From: RGIG5952 sp045627605
GTDB lineage: Bacteria > Verrucomicrobiota > Kiritimatiellia > RFP12 > JAAYLN01
NCBI GenBank assembly: GCA_045627605.1
Contig: JAZQOA010000143.1
Location: forward strand, 1-23,012
Direction of reading: 5' to 3'
Length of the DNA stretch: 23,012 bases
A model generated the notes under the pieces. It did not search any database. It worked only from the letters and a program-made list of their open reading frames with translations, and had not been told where the DNA came from. This document shows positions 7,088 through 14,079 of the stretch, piece after piece (positions within the stretch are counted from its first letter, which is position 1; each line of letters begins with the position of its first letter). Position numbers and translations under genes: made by a program.

Positions 7088-8537
7088 CGAATTGCTTTGC
7101 AAAATGGGCCCGCTCCACGCGAGCGACCTCCACTTGACCAGCGGTTTCGCGCCGCGTTACCGCATCCACGGCGAGATGAAGACGCCGGATGGTCTTCCGT
7201 CGCTTTCCGCGGGCGAACTCCTCGGAATGGCGCTTGAAATCGCGCCGGAGCGCGTCGCGCAGCAGTTCAAGGCCGAGGGTGACGCCGACTTCGCCTACGA
7301 AATCGCGGGCGCGGGCCGTTACCGCGCCAACCTTTTCCGCGACCGCTTCGGGCCGGGTGCCGTCTTCCGCACGATCCCGACGGACATCCCCTCGGCCGAC
7401 AAGCTCGGGCTTCCTTCCGCCGTCCGCGACTTCTCTATGCTCTCCAAGGGGCTTGTGCTCGTCACGGGGCCGACGGGTTCGGGCAAGTCCACGACGCTTG
7501 CCGCGATCATCGACGAGATCAACCGCACGCGCGACGAGCACATCATCACCATCGAGGATCCCATTGAGTTCGTGCACGAACCCAAAAGATGCCTCGTCAA
7601 CCAGCGTGAAGTCCACCGCGACACCGAAAGCTTCGCCCGCGCACTTCGCGCCGCCCTGCGCGAAGACCCGGACATCGTGCTCGTCGGCGAAATGCGCGAC
7701 CTCGAGACCATTGAAATCGCCCTTGAAACGGCGGAGACCGGCCACCTTGTCTTCGGCACGCTCCACACCAACAGCGCCGCCGCGACGGTCGACCGCATCA
7801 TCGACAAGTTCCCGTCCGACCGCCAGAACCAGATCCGCACACTGCTTGGCGACACGCTCAAGGGCGTCATCGCCCAGACGCTCTGCCACAAGATCGGCGG
7901 CGGTCGTGTCGCCGCCTTCGAGGTGCTTGTCGTCAACAACCCCGTCGCGGCGCACATCCGCGAAGGCAAGACTTTCCTCATCCCCTCCGTCATGCAGACC
8001 TCCAAGGGGCTTGGCATGCAGACCTTTGCGGACGACTTGACGGGACTTGTGCTCCAGGGCAAGATCACCTGCAAGGAGGCCTATGTCAAGGCGGCGGACA
8101 AGGATTCGATCCGCACGGCGATGCAAAACGCAGGTCTGCCGCTCGACTTCGTCCGCGAGGAGTCTCCCGCCGAAGACAATGGAGCTGCGGCCGCGAAGGC
8201 CGAAATCGCCAGGCTCAGGGCGAGGCTGGCGGAAGCCCCCGCAGATGCGGAGGCGATGCTTGCGCTTTCGAATTGCCTTGCGACGGCTCCCGAAGGCGCA
8301 GGGCGTGATGGGCGCGAGGCGTTGCGGCTCGCCGAAGGCGCGGCACGTACCGGCAGGGTCGGCGCGGCGCGCATGCTCGCCGCGCTGGGCGTGGCGCAGG
8401 GGGCGTTGGGCAATGCCCGCGTGGCCGTCGAGTACCTCAACAAGGCGCTTGCCGAGGCGAAGCGTTCGGGTGACGAGGGGATGCTTGGCCCCGTCTACGC
8501 GAAACTCCATGCGCTTGGCGCGCAGGCCCCGAAATAG
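7074..8537 (+). CDS. pilT: PilT-like type IV pilus retraction ATPase with C-terminal helical extension
   Basis: ATG 7074 has GGAGG at 7064-7068 and overlaps the previous gene by 14 nt. The 487-residue protein has all GspE/PilT hallmarks: the N-terminal LHASDLHLTSG motif typical of PilT, Walker A GPTGSGKST (G132-T140), an Asp-box region around EDPIEFVH, Walker B DIVLVGEMRD (D200-D209), the His box GHLVFGTLHTN (H224, H231), and a C-terminal AIRNLIRE-like segment at P290-E297. PilT is normally about 350-370 residues. Here residues ~362-487 form an Ala-rich helical extension resembling TPR repeats (ARMLAALGVAQGALGN, VEYLNKALAEA). The core should power pilus retraction at the inner membrane. No other pilus genes are in the window. 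The extension may bind a partner (inference). Confidence 0.88.
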   Translation: MAKIDELLCKMGPLHASDLHLTSGFAPRYRIHGEMKTPDGLPSLSAGELLGMALEIAPERVAQQFKAEGDADFAYEIAGAGRYRANLFRDRFGPGAVFRTIPTDIPSADKLGLPSAVRDFSMLSKGLVLVTGPTGSGKSTTLAAIIDEINRTRDEHIITIEDPIEFVHEPKRCLVNQREVHRDTESFARALRAALREDPDIVLVGEMRDLETIEIALETAETGHLVFGTLHTNSAAATVDRIIDKFPSDRQNQIRTLLGDTLKGVIAQTLCHKIGGGRVAAFEVLVVNNPVAAHIREGKTFLIPSVMQTSKGLGMQTFADDLTGLVLQGKITCKEAYVKAADKDSIRTAMQNAGLPLDFVREESPAEDNGAAAAKAEIARLRARLAEAPADAEAMLALSNCLATAPEGAGRDGREALRLAEGAARTGRVGAARMLAALGVAQGALGNARVAVEYLNKALAEAKRSGDEGMLGPVYAKLHALGAQAPK

Positions 8538-8544
8538 CGGCTTC

Positions 8545-8553
8545 TGCTATAAT
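8545..8553 (+). promoter_or_regulatory. Extended -10 promoter (TGC TATAAT)
   Basis: TGC followed by a perfect TATAAT at 8548-8553, just after the pilT stop and 44 nt before the ATG at 8598. No clear -35. It probably drives the oxidoreductase, YkgJ-type and mutY genes. Confidence 0.6.
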
Positions 8554-8597
8554 TGAATGCTGTGTTTTTCCGACTTTAACTGAAAGGGATTTTTGAA

Positions 8598-9683
8598 ATG
8601 GCTGTGAAACTCAGGGCTGGTGTAATTGGGCTTGGCATGGGCGGCGGGCATCTCGGCTGCTACCTGGAGCACCCCGATGTCGAGGTGGTGGCGATCGCCG
8701 ACCGCCGCGAGGATCGCCGGGCGTTGCTGCCGTCGCGGTGGCCCGCCTTCAAGGGCAAGGTCTACCACGAGGGCATCGACATGATCCGCAACGAGAAGCT
8801 CGACATCCTCTCGGTCGCCGTCCCCAACAACCAGCATGCCGAACTGACCATTGCCGGCCTTGAGGCTGGCGCAAATGTGCTGTGCGAAAAGCCGATGGCC
8901 ATGAATGCCCGCGAGGCCCAGGCGATGCTCGACACGGCGAAGCGCTGCGGCAAGAAGCTCGGCATCGACTTCTCCTACCGCTTCAACCCGCAGTCGCGCG
9001 CGATGAAGGACCTTGTGGACGGCGGTGCGCTCGGCAACATCTACTATGCGCGTACCGTCTGGCTGCGCCGCGCCGGCATCCCCGGCTTGGCGTCGTCGAA
9101 CTTCAACACCGGCAGCGGCTCGCCGATGGGCTCGTGGTTCTTCGACAAGGCGCAGTCCGGCGGCGGCCCGCTCATCGACCTTGGCGTCCACCGCCTCGAT
9201 CTCGCGCTTTGGCTGATGGGCTATCCCGAGCCCGAATGGGTCATGGCCAGCACCTACGCGAAGTTCGGCCCCCAGTGGGCGAAGCGCGCCGGATGCGAAT
9301 ACACCGTCGAGGACCTGGCCTGCGCGATGGTCAAGTTAAAGAACGGCGCGACACTTGAGCTTGACGCCTCGTGGGCCTGCAACATCAAGGAACGCGAACT
9401 GCAGACGCTCCGTCTCCTCGGCGAGGAAGGCGGAATGTACCAGTACAATCTCAACGAAGGCTACACCTACCAGGTCGAGTACTACAAGCGTCTGGCTGAC
9501 CGTCCCTTCGACTGCACGATGCACGGCGCAGAGCCGATGCCAAGCTCCTTCCAGCTCTTCGCAGATGCCGTCCGCGACAACAAGCCCTTCCTCGTCCAGC
9601 CCGAAGAGGGCGTTACGGTCATGAAGATCCTCGACGCCGTCTACGAGTCCGCCACCACGGGCGCGCCCGTGCGCCTTGCGTAG
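8598..9683 (+). CDS. Gfo/Idh/MocA family NAD(P)-dependent oxidoreductase
   Basis: A 361-residue protein of normal family length. It starts at ATG 8598 behind AAAGGGA (8583-8589). It has the N-terminal Rossmann fold (GVIGLGMGGGHLG, residues 8-20), an acidic residue after strand two (AIADRR), the CEKPMA motif with catalytic Lys K98, and the C-terminal alpha/beta domain with the DLGVH motif (D194, H198). The family oxidises or reduces sugars, inositols and related polyols using NAD(P). No signal peptide, so cytoplasmic. The substrate cannot be read from sequence. It lies 11 nt upstream of the next gene, so they probably share a transcript. Confidence 0.9.
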   Translation: MAVKLRAGVIGLGMGGGHLGCYLEHPDVEVVAIADRREDRRALLPSRWPAFKGKVYHEGIDMIRNEKLDILSVAVPNNQHAELTIAGLEAGANVLCEKPMAMNAREAQAMLDTAKRCGKKLGIDFSYRFNPQSRAMKDLVDGGALGNIYYARTVWLRRAGIPGLASSNFNTGSGSPMGSWFFDKAQSGGGPLIDLGVHRLDLALWLMGYPEPEWVMASTYAKFGPQWAKRAGCEYTVEDLACAMVKLKNGATLELDASWACNIKERELQTLRLLGEEGGMYQYNLNEGYTYQVEYYKRLADRPFDCTMHGAEPMPSSFQLFADAVRDNKPFLVQPEEGVTVMKILDAVYESATTGAPVRLA

Positions 9684-9694
9684 CGACCGGGAAA

Positions 9695-9964
9695 ATGGAG
9701 TGCCGGCCGAATTGCGGCGTCTGCTGCTGGGTGATCTCGATTAGTTCGCCCATTCCCGGGATGCCGAATGGCAAACCCGCCGGGGTGCGCTGCGTGCACC
9801 TCACGGACGACAACAAGTGCGACATTTTCGGCAAGCCCGAACGGCCTCGGGTTTGCTGTTCGTTCCGTCCCGAGGAATTGGTCTGCGGACGCTCTCGCGA
9901 GGAAGCCGTCCGCATTGTCGCGGATCTTGAGGGACTTTCTCCCGACCCGTTCCTCTGCGACTGA
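9695..9964 (+). CDS. YkgJ-type zinc/iron-chelating cysteine-cluster protein
   Basis: This 89-residue protein carries ten cysteines, C3, C7, C10, C11, C33, C42, C54, C55, C64 and C88. The order (an N-terminal C-x3-C-x2-CC cluster, a middle C-V-H-L...C-x-I-F, then KPERPRVCCSFRP) fits the YkgJ/CxxCxxCC family, predicted to chelate iron or zinc. No signal peptide or membrane segment. It begins 11 nt after the oxidoreductase stop with only a weak GGGA before the ATG, so translation may be coupled. mutY, which encodes a [4Fe-4S] enzyme, follows 26 nt later. A maturation or metal-handling link is speculative. Confidence 0.75.
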   Translation: MECRPNCGVCCWVISISSPIPGMPNGKPAGVRCVHLTDDNKCDIFGKPERPRVCCSFRPEELVCGRSREEAVRIVADLEGLSPDPFLCD

Positions 9965-9990
9965 ACCTACACGAAGTCGTCATTTTCCCC

Positions 9991-10926
9991 ATGGCGAAAT
10001 CGCTGGCGAAAACCCTTGAAGACTGGTTTGCCAAGGCAAAACGTCCGATGCCTTGGCGCCTTCAGCCGTCGCCTTATGTCTGCTGGCTGAGCGAAATCAT
10101 GATGCAGCAGACGACCTACGGCACGGTCCTTCCCTACTACGGGCGCTTCCTTGAGCGGTTCCCGACAGTCGAGGCCCTGGCGGCAGCCGACGAGGCGGAC
10201 GTACTCAAGGCCTGGGAGGGGATGGGCTACTATGCCCGTGCACGGAACTTGCTCAAGGCGGCGCGCCAGATCGTGGCGGACGGCCATCCCGATTGGCCCG
10301 CGACAGCGGCGGCATGGGCGGAGATCCCTGGCGTCGGCCCCTACACGGCCGCGGCGTTGGCAAGCGTCCTTTCGGGCGAGCGCGTGCCTGTTGTGGACGG
10401 GAATGTCGCGCGCGTCTTTGCCCGCTACTGGAAGCTCGCGGACGACTTTTCGAAAATGCCCGTCCGCGAAAAGCTGGCGGCGCGGCTCCAGCCCGAAATC
10501 GAGGCGGCGCATATCCCCGGAGATTTCAACCAGGCGATGATGGAGCTTGGTGCGCTCGTCTGCGCGCCGAAGAACCCGGACTGCGCGCGGTGTCCGCTCG
10601 CCAAGGGCTGCGCGGCGCACCGCGACGGCGACTGGGCGGACTATCCCGTTCGGGCCGCGAAGAAGGCGTTGCCCGTCCGCACGGGCACGGCGGTGATCGT
10701 CAGGGACGGGCAGGGGCGCGTCCTGCTCGTGCAGAATCGTGACGGCGGTTTGCTGAAGGGCCTGTGGGAACTCCCGTTGATCGAGCCCGCGGCAAAACTC
10801 ACCCAGGTCTTTTCGCATTTCAGACTTGAACTTGAGACTGTCCGGACGCTCCGCGCCGATGCCGAGTTCAAGGATCCGTCGTCAGTACCCCTCGCAACCG
10901 CCACGCGCAAGGCGCTTGGATTGTGA
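9991..10926 (+). CDS. mutY: A/G-specific adenine glycosylase MutY
   Basis: MutY removes adenine mispaired with 8-oxoguanine in base-excision repair. The 311-residue sequence shows the family signature WLSEIMMQQT with catalytic Glu E35, the helix-hairpin-helix IPGVGPYTAAALAS (residues 112-125), catalytic Asp D136 in VVDGNVARVFAR, and the iron-sulfur loop C-x6-C-x2-C-x5-C (C191, C198, C201, C207). A NUDIX-like C-terminal domain follows, including the FSHF motif used for 8-oxoG recognition. The protein is somewhat shorter than common ~350-residue MutYs, the shortening being in the C-terminal domain. No clear Shine-Dalgarno precedes ATG 9991; it starts 26 nt after the YkgJ-type gene. Confidence 0.93.
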   Translation: MAKSLAKTLEDWFAKAKRPMPWRLQPSPYVCWLSEIMMQQTTYGTVLPYYGRFLERFPTVEALAAADEADVLKAWEGMGYYARARNLLKAARQIVADGHPDWPATAAAWAEIPGVGPYTAAALASVLSGERVPVVDGNVARVFARYWKLADDFSKMPVREKLAARLQPEIEAAHIPGDFNQAMMELGALVCAPKNPDCARCPLAKGCAAHRDGDWADYPVRAAKKALPVRTGTAVIVRDGQGRVLLVQNRDGGLLKGLWELPLIEPAAKLTQVFSHFRLELETVRTLRADAEFKDPSSVPLATATRKALGL

Positions 10927-10953
10927 GGAGGGGTGGAAGTTGTGGGGCACGCT

Positions 10954-10993
10954 CCCCGCGTGACCGACGCGCCTATTGCCGCGTAACGCGGGG
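10954..10993. repeat. GC-rich inverted repeat (first of two) after mutY
   Basis: CCCCGCGT at 10954-10961 is the reverse complement of ACGCGGGG at 10986-10993, with a 24-nt loop. It precedes a second, longer inverted repeat in the same intergenic stretch. No T-tract follows it. It may be part of a mobile intergenic repeat or a transcription stop. Confidence 0.5.
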
Positions 10994-10998
10994 CCAGC

Positions 10999-11047
10999 GC
11001 GGCGGCCCCGTTCAATCTGGCGTCGGCTCCCTTTACGGGGCCGCCGC
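10999..11047 (+). terminator. Long GC hairpin, likely terminator or intergenic repeat element
   Basis: Thirteen-base perfect arms, GCGGCGGCCCCGT (10999-11011) and ACGGGGCCGCCGC (11035-11047), enclose a 23-nt loop. It lies between mutY and the promoter of the next operon, so a transcription boundary is plausible. Only two Ts follow, so it is not a classical intrinsic terminator. It could instead be a repeated palindromic element. Confidence 0.5.
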
Positions 11048-11054
11048 CTTGTAG

Positions 11055-11060
11055 TAGAAT
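11055..11060 (+). promoter_or_regulatory. Candidate -10 (TAGAAT) for the amidohydrolase operon
   Basis: TAGAAT at 11055-11060 matches five of six bases of the -10 consensus and lies 50 nt before the ATG at 11111. It immediately follows the GC hairpin. No extended TGN element or clear -35 is seen, so support is modest. Confidence 0.35.
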
Positions 11061-11110
11061 TTCCATAGTGGCCGTGCGGTTGGCGTGTGGCCCGAAATGG
11101 AGATTTTGCC

Positions 11111-12277
11111 ATGATATTGGTCAAGGGCGGCTATGTGAAGCCGATTTCAGGTCCGGACATCCCGTGTGGCGACATTCTTGTCGAGGACGGGAAAATCGCA
11201 AAGGTGGGCGCGAAGTTACGCGCCCCGGCGAAGTGCAAGGTGCTTGACGCCTCGGGCTGCATTGTCGCGCCTGGCTTTGTCGAGGCCCACTGCCATGTCG
11301 GACTCCACGGCGAGGCCGTGCGCTGGGAGGGGAGCGACATCAACGAGTATTCCAATCCCGTCACCCCGCAGCTCCGCGCCATCGACGGTCTCAACCCCCT
11401 CGACGAAGGGCTTTCAAACGCCCTTGCCGCAGGGGTGACGACCGCCGTTACCGGACCTGGATCCGCCAATGTCATCGGCGGCACCTTCGTCGCGATCAAG
11501 TTGGTCGGCAACTGCGTCGACGACATGGTCGTCAAGAATCCCGCGGCGATGAAGATCGCCTTCGGCGAGAATCCCAAGGGCTGCTACGGACAGAACGGCC
11601 ACAAGGCCCCCGTCACGCGCATGGAGATTGCCGCGCTTCTGCGCGAGACGCTCTACAAGGTGCGCAAGTACAAGCAGGATGTCGCCCAGGCCGAGAAGGA
11701 GGGCAAGCCCATCCCCTTCGACTTGCAGCTTGCCGCGCTTGTCCCCGTGGTCGATGGCGAAATCCCGCTCAAGGCCCACGCCCACAGGGCGGACGACATT
11801 CTCACCGCGATTCGCATTGCGGACGAATTCGGCGTGAAGATCACGCTCGACCACTGCACCGACGGCCATCTCATCGTTGACAAGCTGGCGAAGGCTGGGA
11901 AACCTTGCCTTGTCGGCCCCTCCCTGGGCGGCAAGAGCAAGCACGAACTCGCCCACAAGTCGTTTTCCACGGCCGGCATCCTCGATGCGGCGGGCATTGA
12001 AGTCTGCATCGTCACCGACGCCCCGGTGATTCCGCTTGAATACCTGCCGCTTTGCGCGGGCCTGGCCGTCAAGGCCGGCATGAAGGAGGAGGCGGCCTGG
12101 CGGGCAATCACGCTCAACCCCGCCCATGTCGCCGGAATCGACAGCCGGGTTGGTTCGCTGGAGCCGGGCAAGGATGCCGACATCGTCGTTTTCGAAGGGA
12201 ATCCGCTGCGCGAAATCGCCGCGCACCCTCGTTTCGTAATGGTCGACGGCAAGGTTGTGGCCGGCGGGTCGCGTTAA
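11111..12277 (+). CDS. Amidohydrolase family metal-dependent hydrolase
   Basis: The start is ATG 11111, with GGAG 8 nt upstream (11099-11102); an in-frame GTG at 11087 lacks such a site. The 388-residue protein has the usual composite layout: an N-terminal beta-sandwich, a metal-dependent TIM barrel, and a return to the sandwich at the end (SLEPGKDADIVVFEGNPL). Probable metal ligands are H60 and H62 (EAHCH), H223/H225 (KAHAH), H248 (LDHCTDGH) and D303 (VTDAP). This resembles the imidazolonepropionase-like amidohydrolases that act on cyclic amides or N-acyl bonds. The substrate is not determined. It lies 21 nt upstream of the MurNAc-6-P etherase fusion, so an amidase or deacetylase step in amino-sugar or muropeptide use is an attractive inference. 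Confidence 0.85.
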   Translation: MILVKGGYVKPISGPDIPCGDILVEDGKIAKVGAKLRAPAKCKVLDASGCIVAPGFVEAHCHVGLHGEAVRWEGSDINEYSNPVTPQLRAIDGLNPLDEGLSNALAAGVTTAVTGPGSANVIGGTFVAIKLVGNCVDDMVVKNPAAMKIAFGENPKGCYGQNGHKAPVTRMEIAALLRETLYKVRKYKQDVAQAEKEGKPIPFDLQLAALVPVVDGEIPLKAHAHRADDILTAIRIADEFGVKITLDHCTDGHLIVDKLAKAGKPCLVGPSLGGKSKHELAHKSFSTAGILDAAGIEVCIVTDAPVIPLEYLPLCAGLAVKAGMKEEAAWRAITLNPAHVAGIDSRVGSLEPGKDADIVVFEGNPLREIAAHPRFVMVDGKVVAGGSR

Positions 12278-12298
12278 ACGGGTTCGCAAGGGGGGACT

Positions 12299-14068
12299 GT
12301 GGCAGGAAAACTTTTCATTGCCGCCGATGGTGGCGGCACCAAGACGGAGTTTGCGCTTTTTTCACGCGAAGGACAGGTCTTGAAGCGTTTGGCACTGGAG
12401 GGGTCAAATCCAAATTCAAGCGGCTTTGACGCCGCCGTCGCGGTGCTTGACCGCGGTTTTTCCGAGCTGGAAGCCGCAGCAGGCGGCGCGGCAATCGCCG
12501 GCCGCTTCGCGGGAGTCTCAGGCGCGATGACCGGCGGCAACGATGCGAAACTCGCCGCCGCGCTTGGCGGGCGCCATCCCGGCGTCATCGTCGAAAGCGA
12601 CTTGATGAATGTCGTCTATAGCGCCAGGATTCCTTCGAAATGCGTGGCGGCCATTGCCGGCACAGGTTCGGCGGTCTTTGGCTACGACGGTACCCGCCTC
12701 GTCCGCTCAGGAGGGTGGGGGTATCTCCTCGACGACGCGGGCGGCGGCTATGACATCGGCCGCGAAGCCCTGAGGCTTTGCCTTGAGGCGGATGACGACC
12801 CTGCTGCGGAACCGCTCGAACTCGTTCGCCTCGTCGAAAAAAAACTTGGCGGACGCGCCCTCGACAATCTTGCGTCCTTCTACCGGGAGGGGCCGTCATT
12901 CATTGCTTCTTTTGCACCGCTTGTCCTTGATGCGGCGCGGCGCGGCGACGATCTCGCCCGGCGCATTGTGCGGAAGTCCGCCGCCCGGCTCGCCGAGTTG
13001 GCCCTCGCGATGCGCGGGCGCTGCGATTGCGGCGGCAAGCTGGTGCTTTCCGGAGGACTGGTCGCGTCGCAAGACGTTTTCCTGCCGATGGTCGAGGATG
13101 CGCTGGCGGGCCTCCTCGAGGTGGAGGTGCCGACCGTCCCGCAGATTTGCGGCGCGTGCCGCCGGTGTCTCGCGCTTTGCGGGGAGGAGCCCTTCGCCGC
13201 GTTTTGCGGCGTCCCCGTCGGCGACGTCCGTGCGGCGGCGGGTGTCGTCGCGGAACCGGCGGCTTGTCCCGCGCCCGGCACCGAGGCCCGCAACCCGCGT
13301 TCGCGGCATATCGACAAAATGGACACCATCGCGATGCTCCGCCTCGTCAACGACGAGAACCGGCGGTCGGTTGAGGCGGTTGGCGGTGCGCTTGGCGCAA
13401 TCGCAAGGGCCGTCGAAATCGTCGCGGACGCCTTTCGCCACGGCGGGCGGCTTATTTACGCCGGCGCCGGCACGTCGGGGCGGCTCGCCGTTCAAGACGC
13501 CTCGGAGTGTCCGCCGACCTACGGCGTTGACTACAACACTGTGGTGGCCAACATTGCGGGCGGTGAAGGCGCGGTCTTCCACGCCGTCGAGCAGGTGGAA
13601 GACAGCGCGGAGGCGGGACGGGCCGACCTGTTGGCGCGGGGACTGGCAGCCCGTGATGTTGTGATGGGCGTTTCGGCATCGGGCAACGCGGCGTATGTCG
13701 TTTCCGCGCTCCAGTGCGCCAAGGAGGCGGGGTGCCGTACCATTGCGCTCAGTTCCAACAAGAGCTGTCGGATTGCCGAGGTTGCGGATGTCGCGATCTT
13801 CACGGACACCGGCGCGGAGGTGGTGACGGGATCTACGCGGATGAAGGCCGGTAACGCGCAGAAGATGGTGATGAACATGGTCACGACGTGCGCAATGGTC
13901 ATGACCGGCAAGGTCTATGAAAACATGATGGTCAACTTGCGCCCGACAAACGCGAAGCTGCTTCGGCGCATGGTGGGTATCGTTTCCGAAATCACAGGCA
14001 GGGACGCGGAGGAGTCGCGCCGCCTCCTGGAGGCCGCCGGGTTCAGCATCCGGAAGGCAATCAAGTAG
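12299..14068 (+). CDS. murQ: Fused BadF/BadG-type amino-sugar kinase and N-acetylmuramic acid 6-phosphate etherase (MurQ)
   Basis: One 589-residue chain with two enzymes. Residues ~1-300 form an ASKHA kinase of the BadF/BadG/GlcNAc-kinase family: phosphate-1 loop ADGGGTKT (10-16), AIAGTGSAVFGY, GGWGYLLDDAGGGYDIG and LVLSGGLV. A Cys-rich linker follows. Residues ~331-589 are MurQ: NPRSRHIDKMDT, the SIS-domain IYAGAGTSGRL, DASECPPTYG with E403, AVEQVEDSAE with E434, and GSTRMKAGNAQK. The two Glu are 31 apart, as are the two catalytic Glu of known MurQs. Expected chemistry: phosphorylate MurNAc (or GlcNAc), then cleave the lactyl ether of MurNAc-6-P to GlcNAc-6-P and D-lactate in the cytoplasm. 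GTG start at 12299 behind AAGGGGGG. It is second in an operon. Confidence 0.9.
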   Translation: MAGKLFIAADGGGTKTEFALFSREGQVLKRLALEGSNPNSSGFDAAVAVLDRGFSELEAAAGGAAIAGRFAGVSGAMTGGNDAKLAAALGGRHPGVIVESDLMNVVYSARIPSKCVAAIAGTGSAVFGYDGTRLVRSGGWGYLLDDAGGGYDIGREALRLCLEADDDPAAEPLELVRLVEKKLGGRALDNLASFYREGPSFIASFAPLVLDAARRGDDLARRIVRKSAARLAELALAMRGRCDCGGKLVLSGGLVASQDVFLPMVEDALAGLLEVEVPTVPQICGACRRCLALCGEEPFAAFCGVPVGDVRAAAGVVAEPAACPAPGTEARNPRSRHIDKMDTIAMLRLVNDENRRSVEAVGGALGAIARAVEIVADAFRHGGRLIYAGAGTSGRLAVQDASECPPTYGVDYNTVVANIAGGEGAVFHAVEQVEDSAEAGRADLLARGLAARDVVMGVSASGNAAYVVSALQCAKEAGCRTIALSSNKSCRIAEVADVAIFTDTGAEVVTGSTRMKAGNAQKMVMNMVTTCAMVMTGKVYENMMVNLRPTNAKLLRRMVGIVSEITGRDAEESRRLLEAAGFSIRKAIK

Positions 14069-14079
14069 CGGGGAAAGCC

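Noticed and set aside
6669..8510. A 613-codon minus-strand open frame opposite pilT.
   Set aside because: The plus strand encodes an unmistakable PilT with all motifs; the antisense product is compositionally biased and unlike any family I know.
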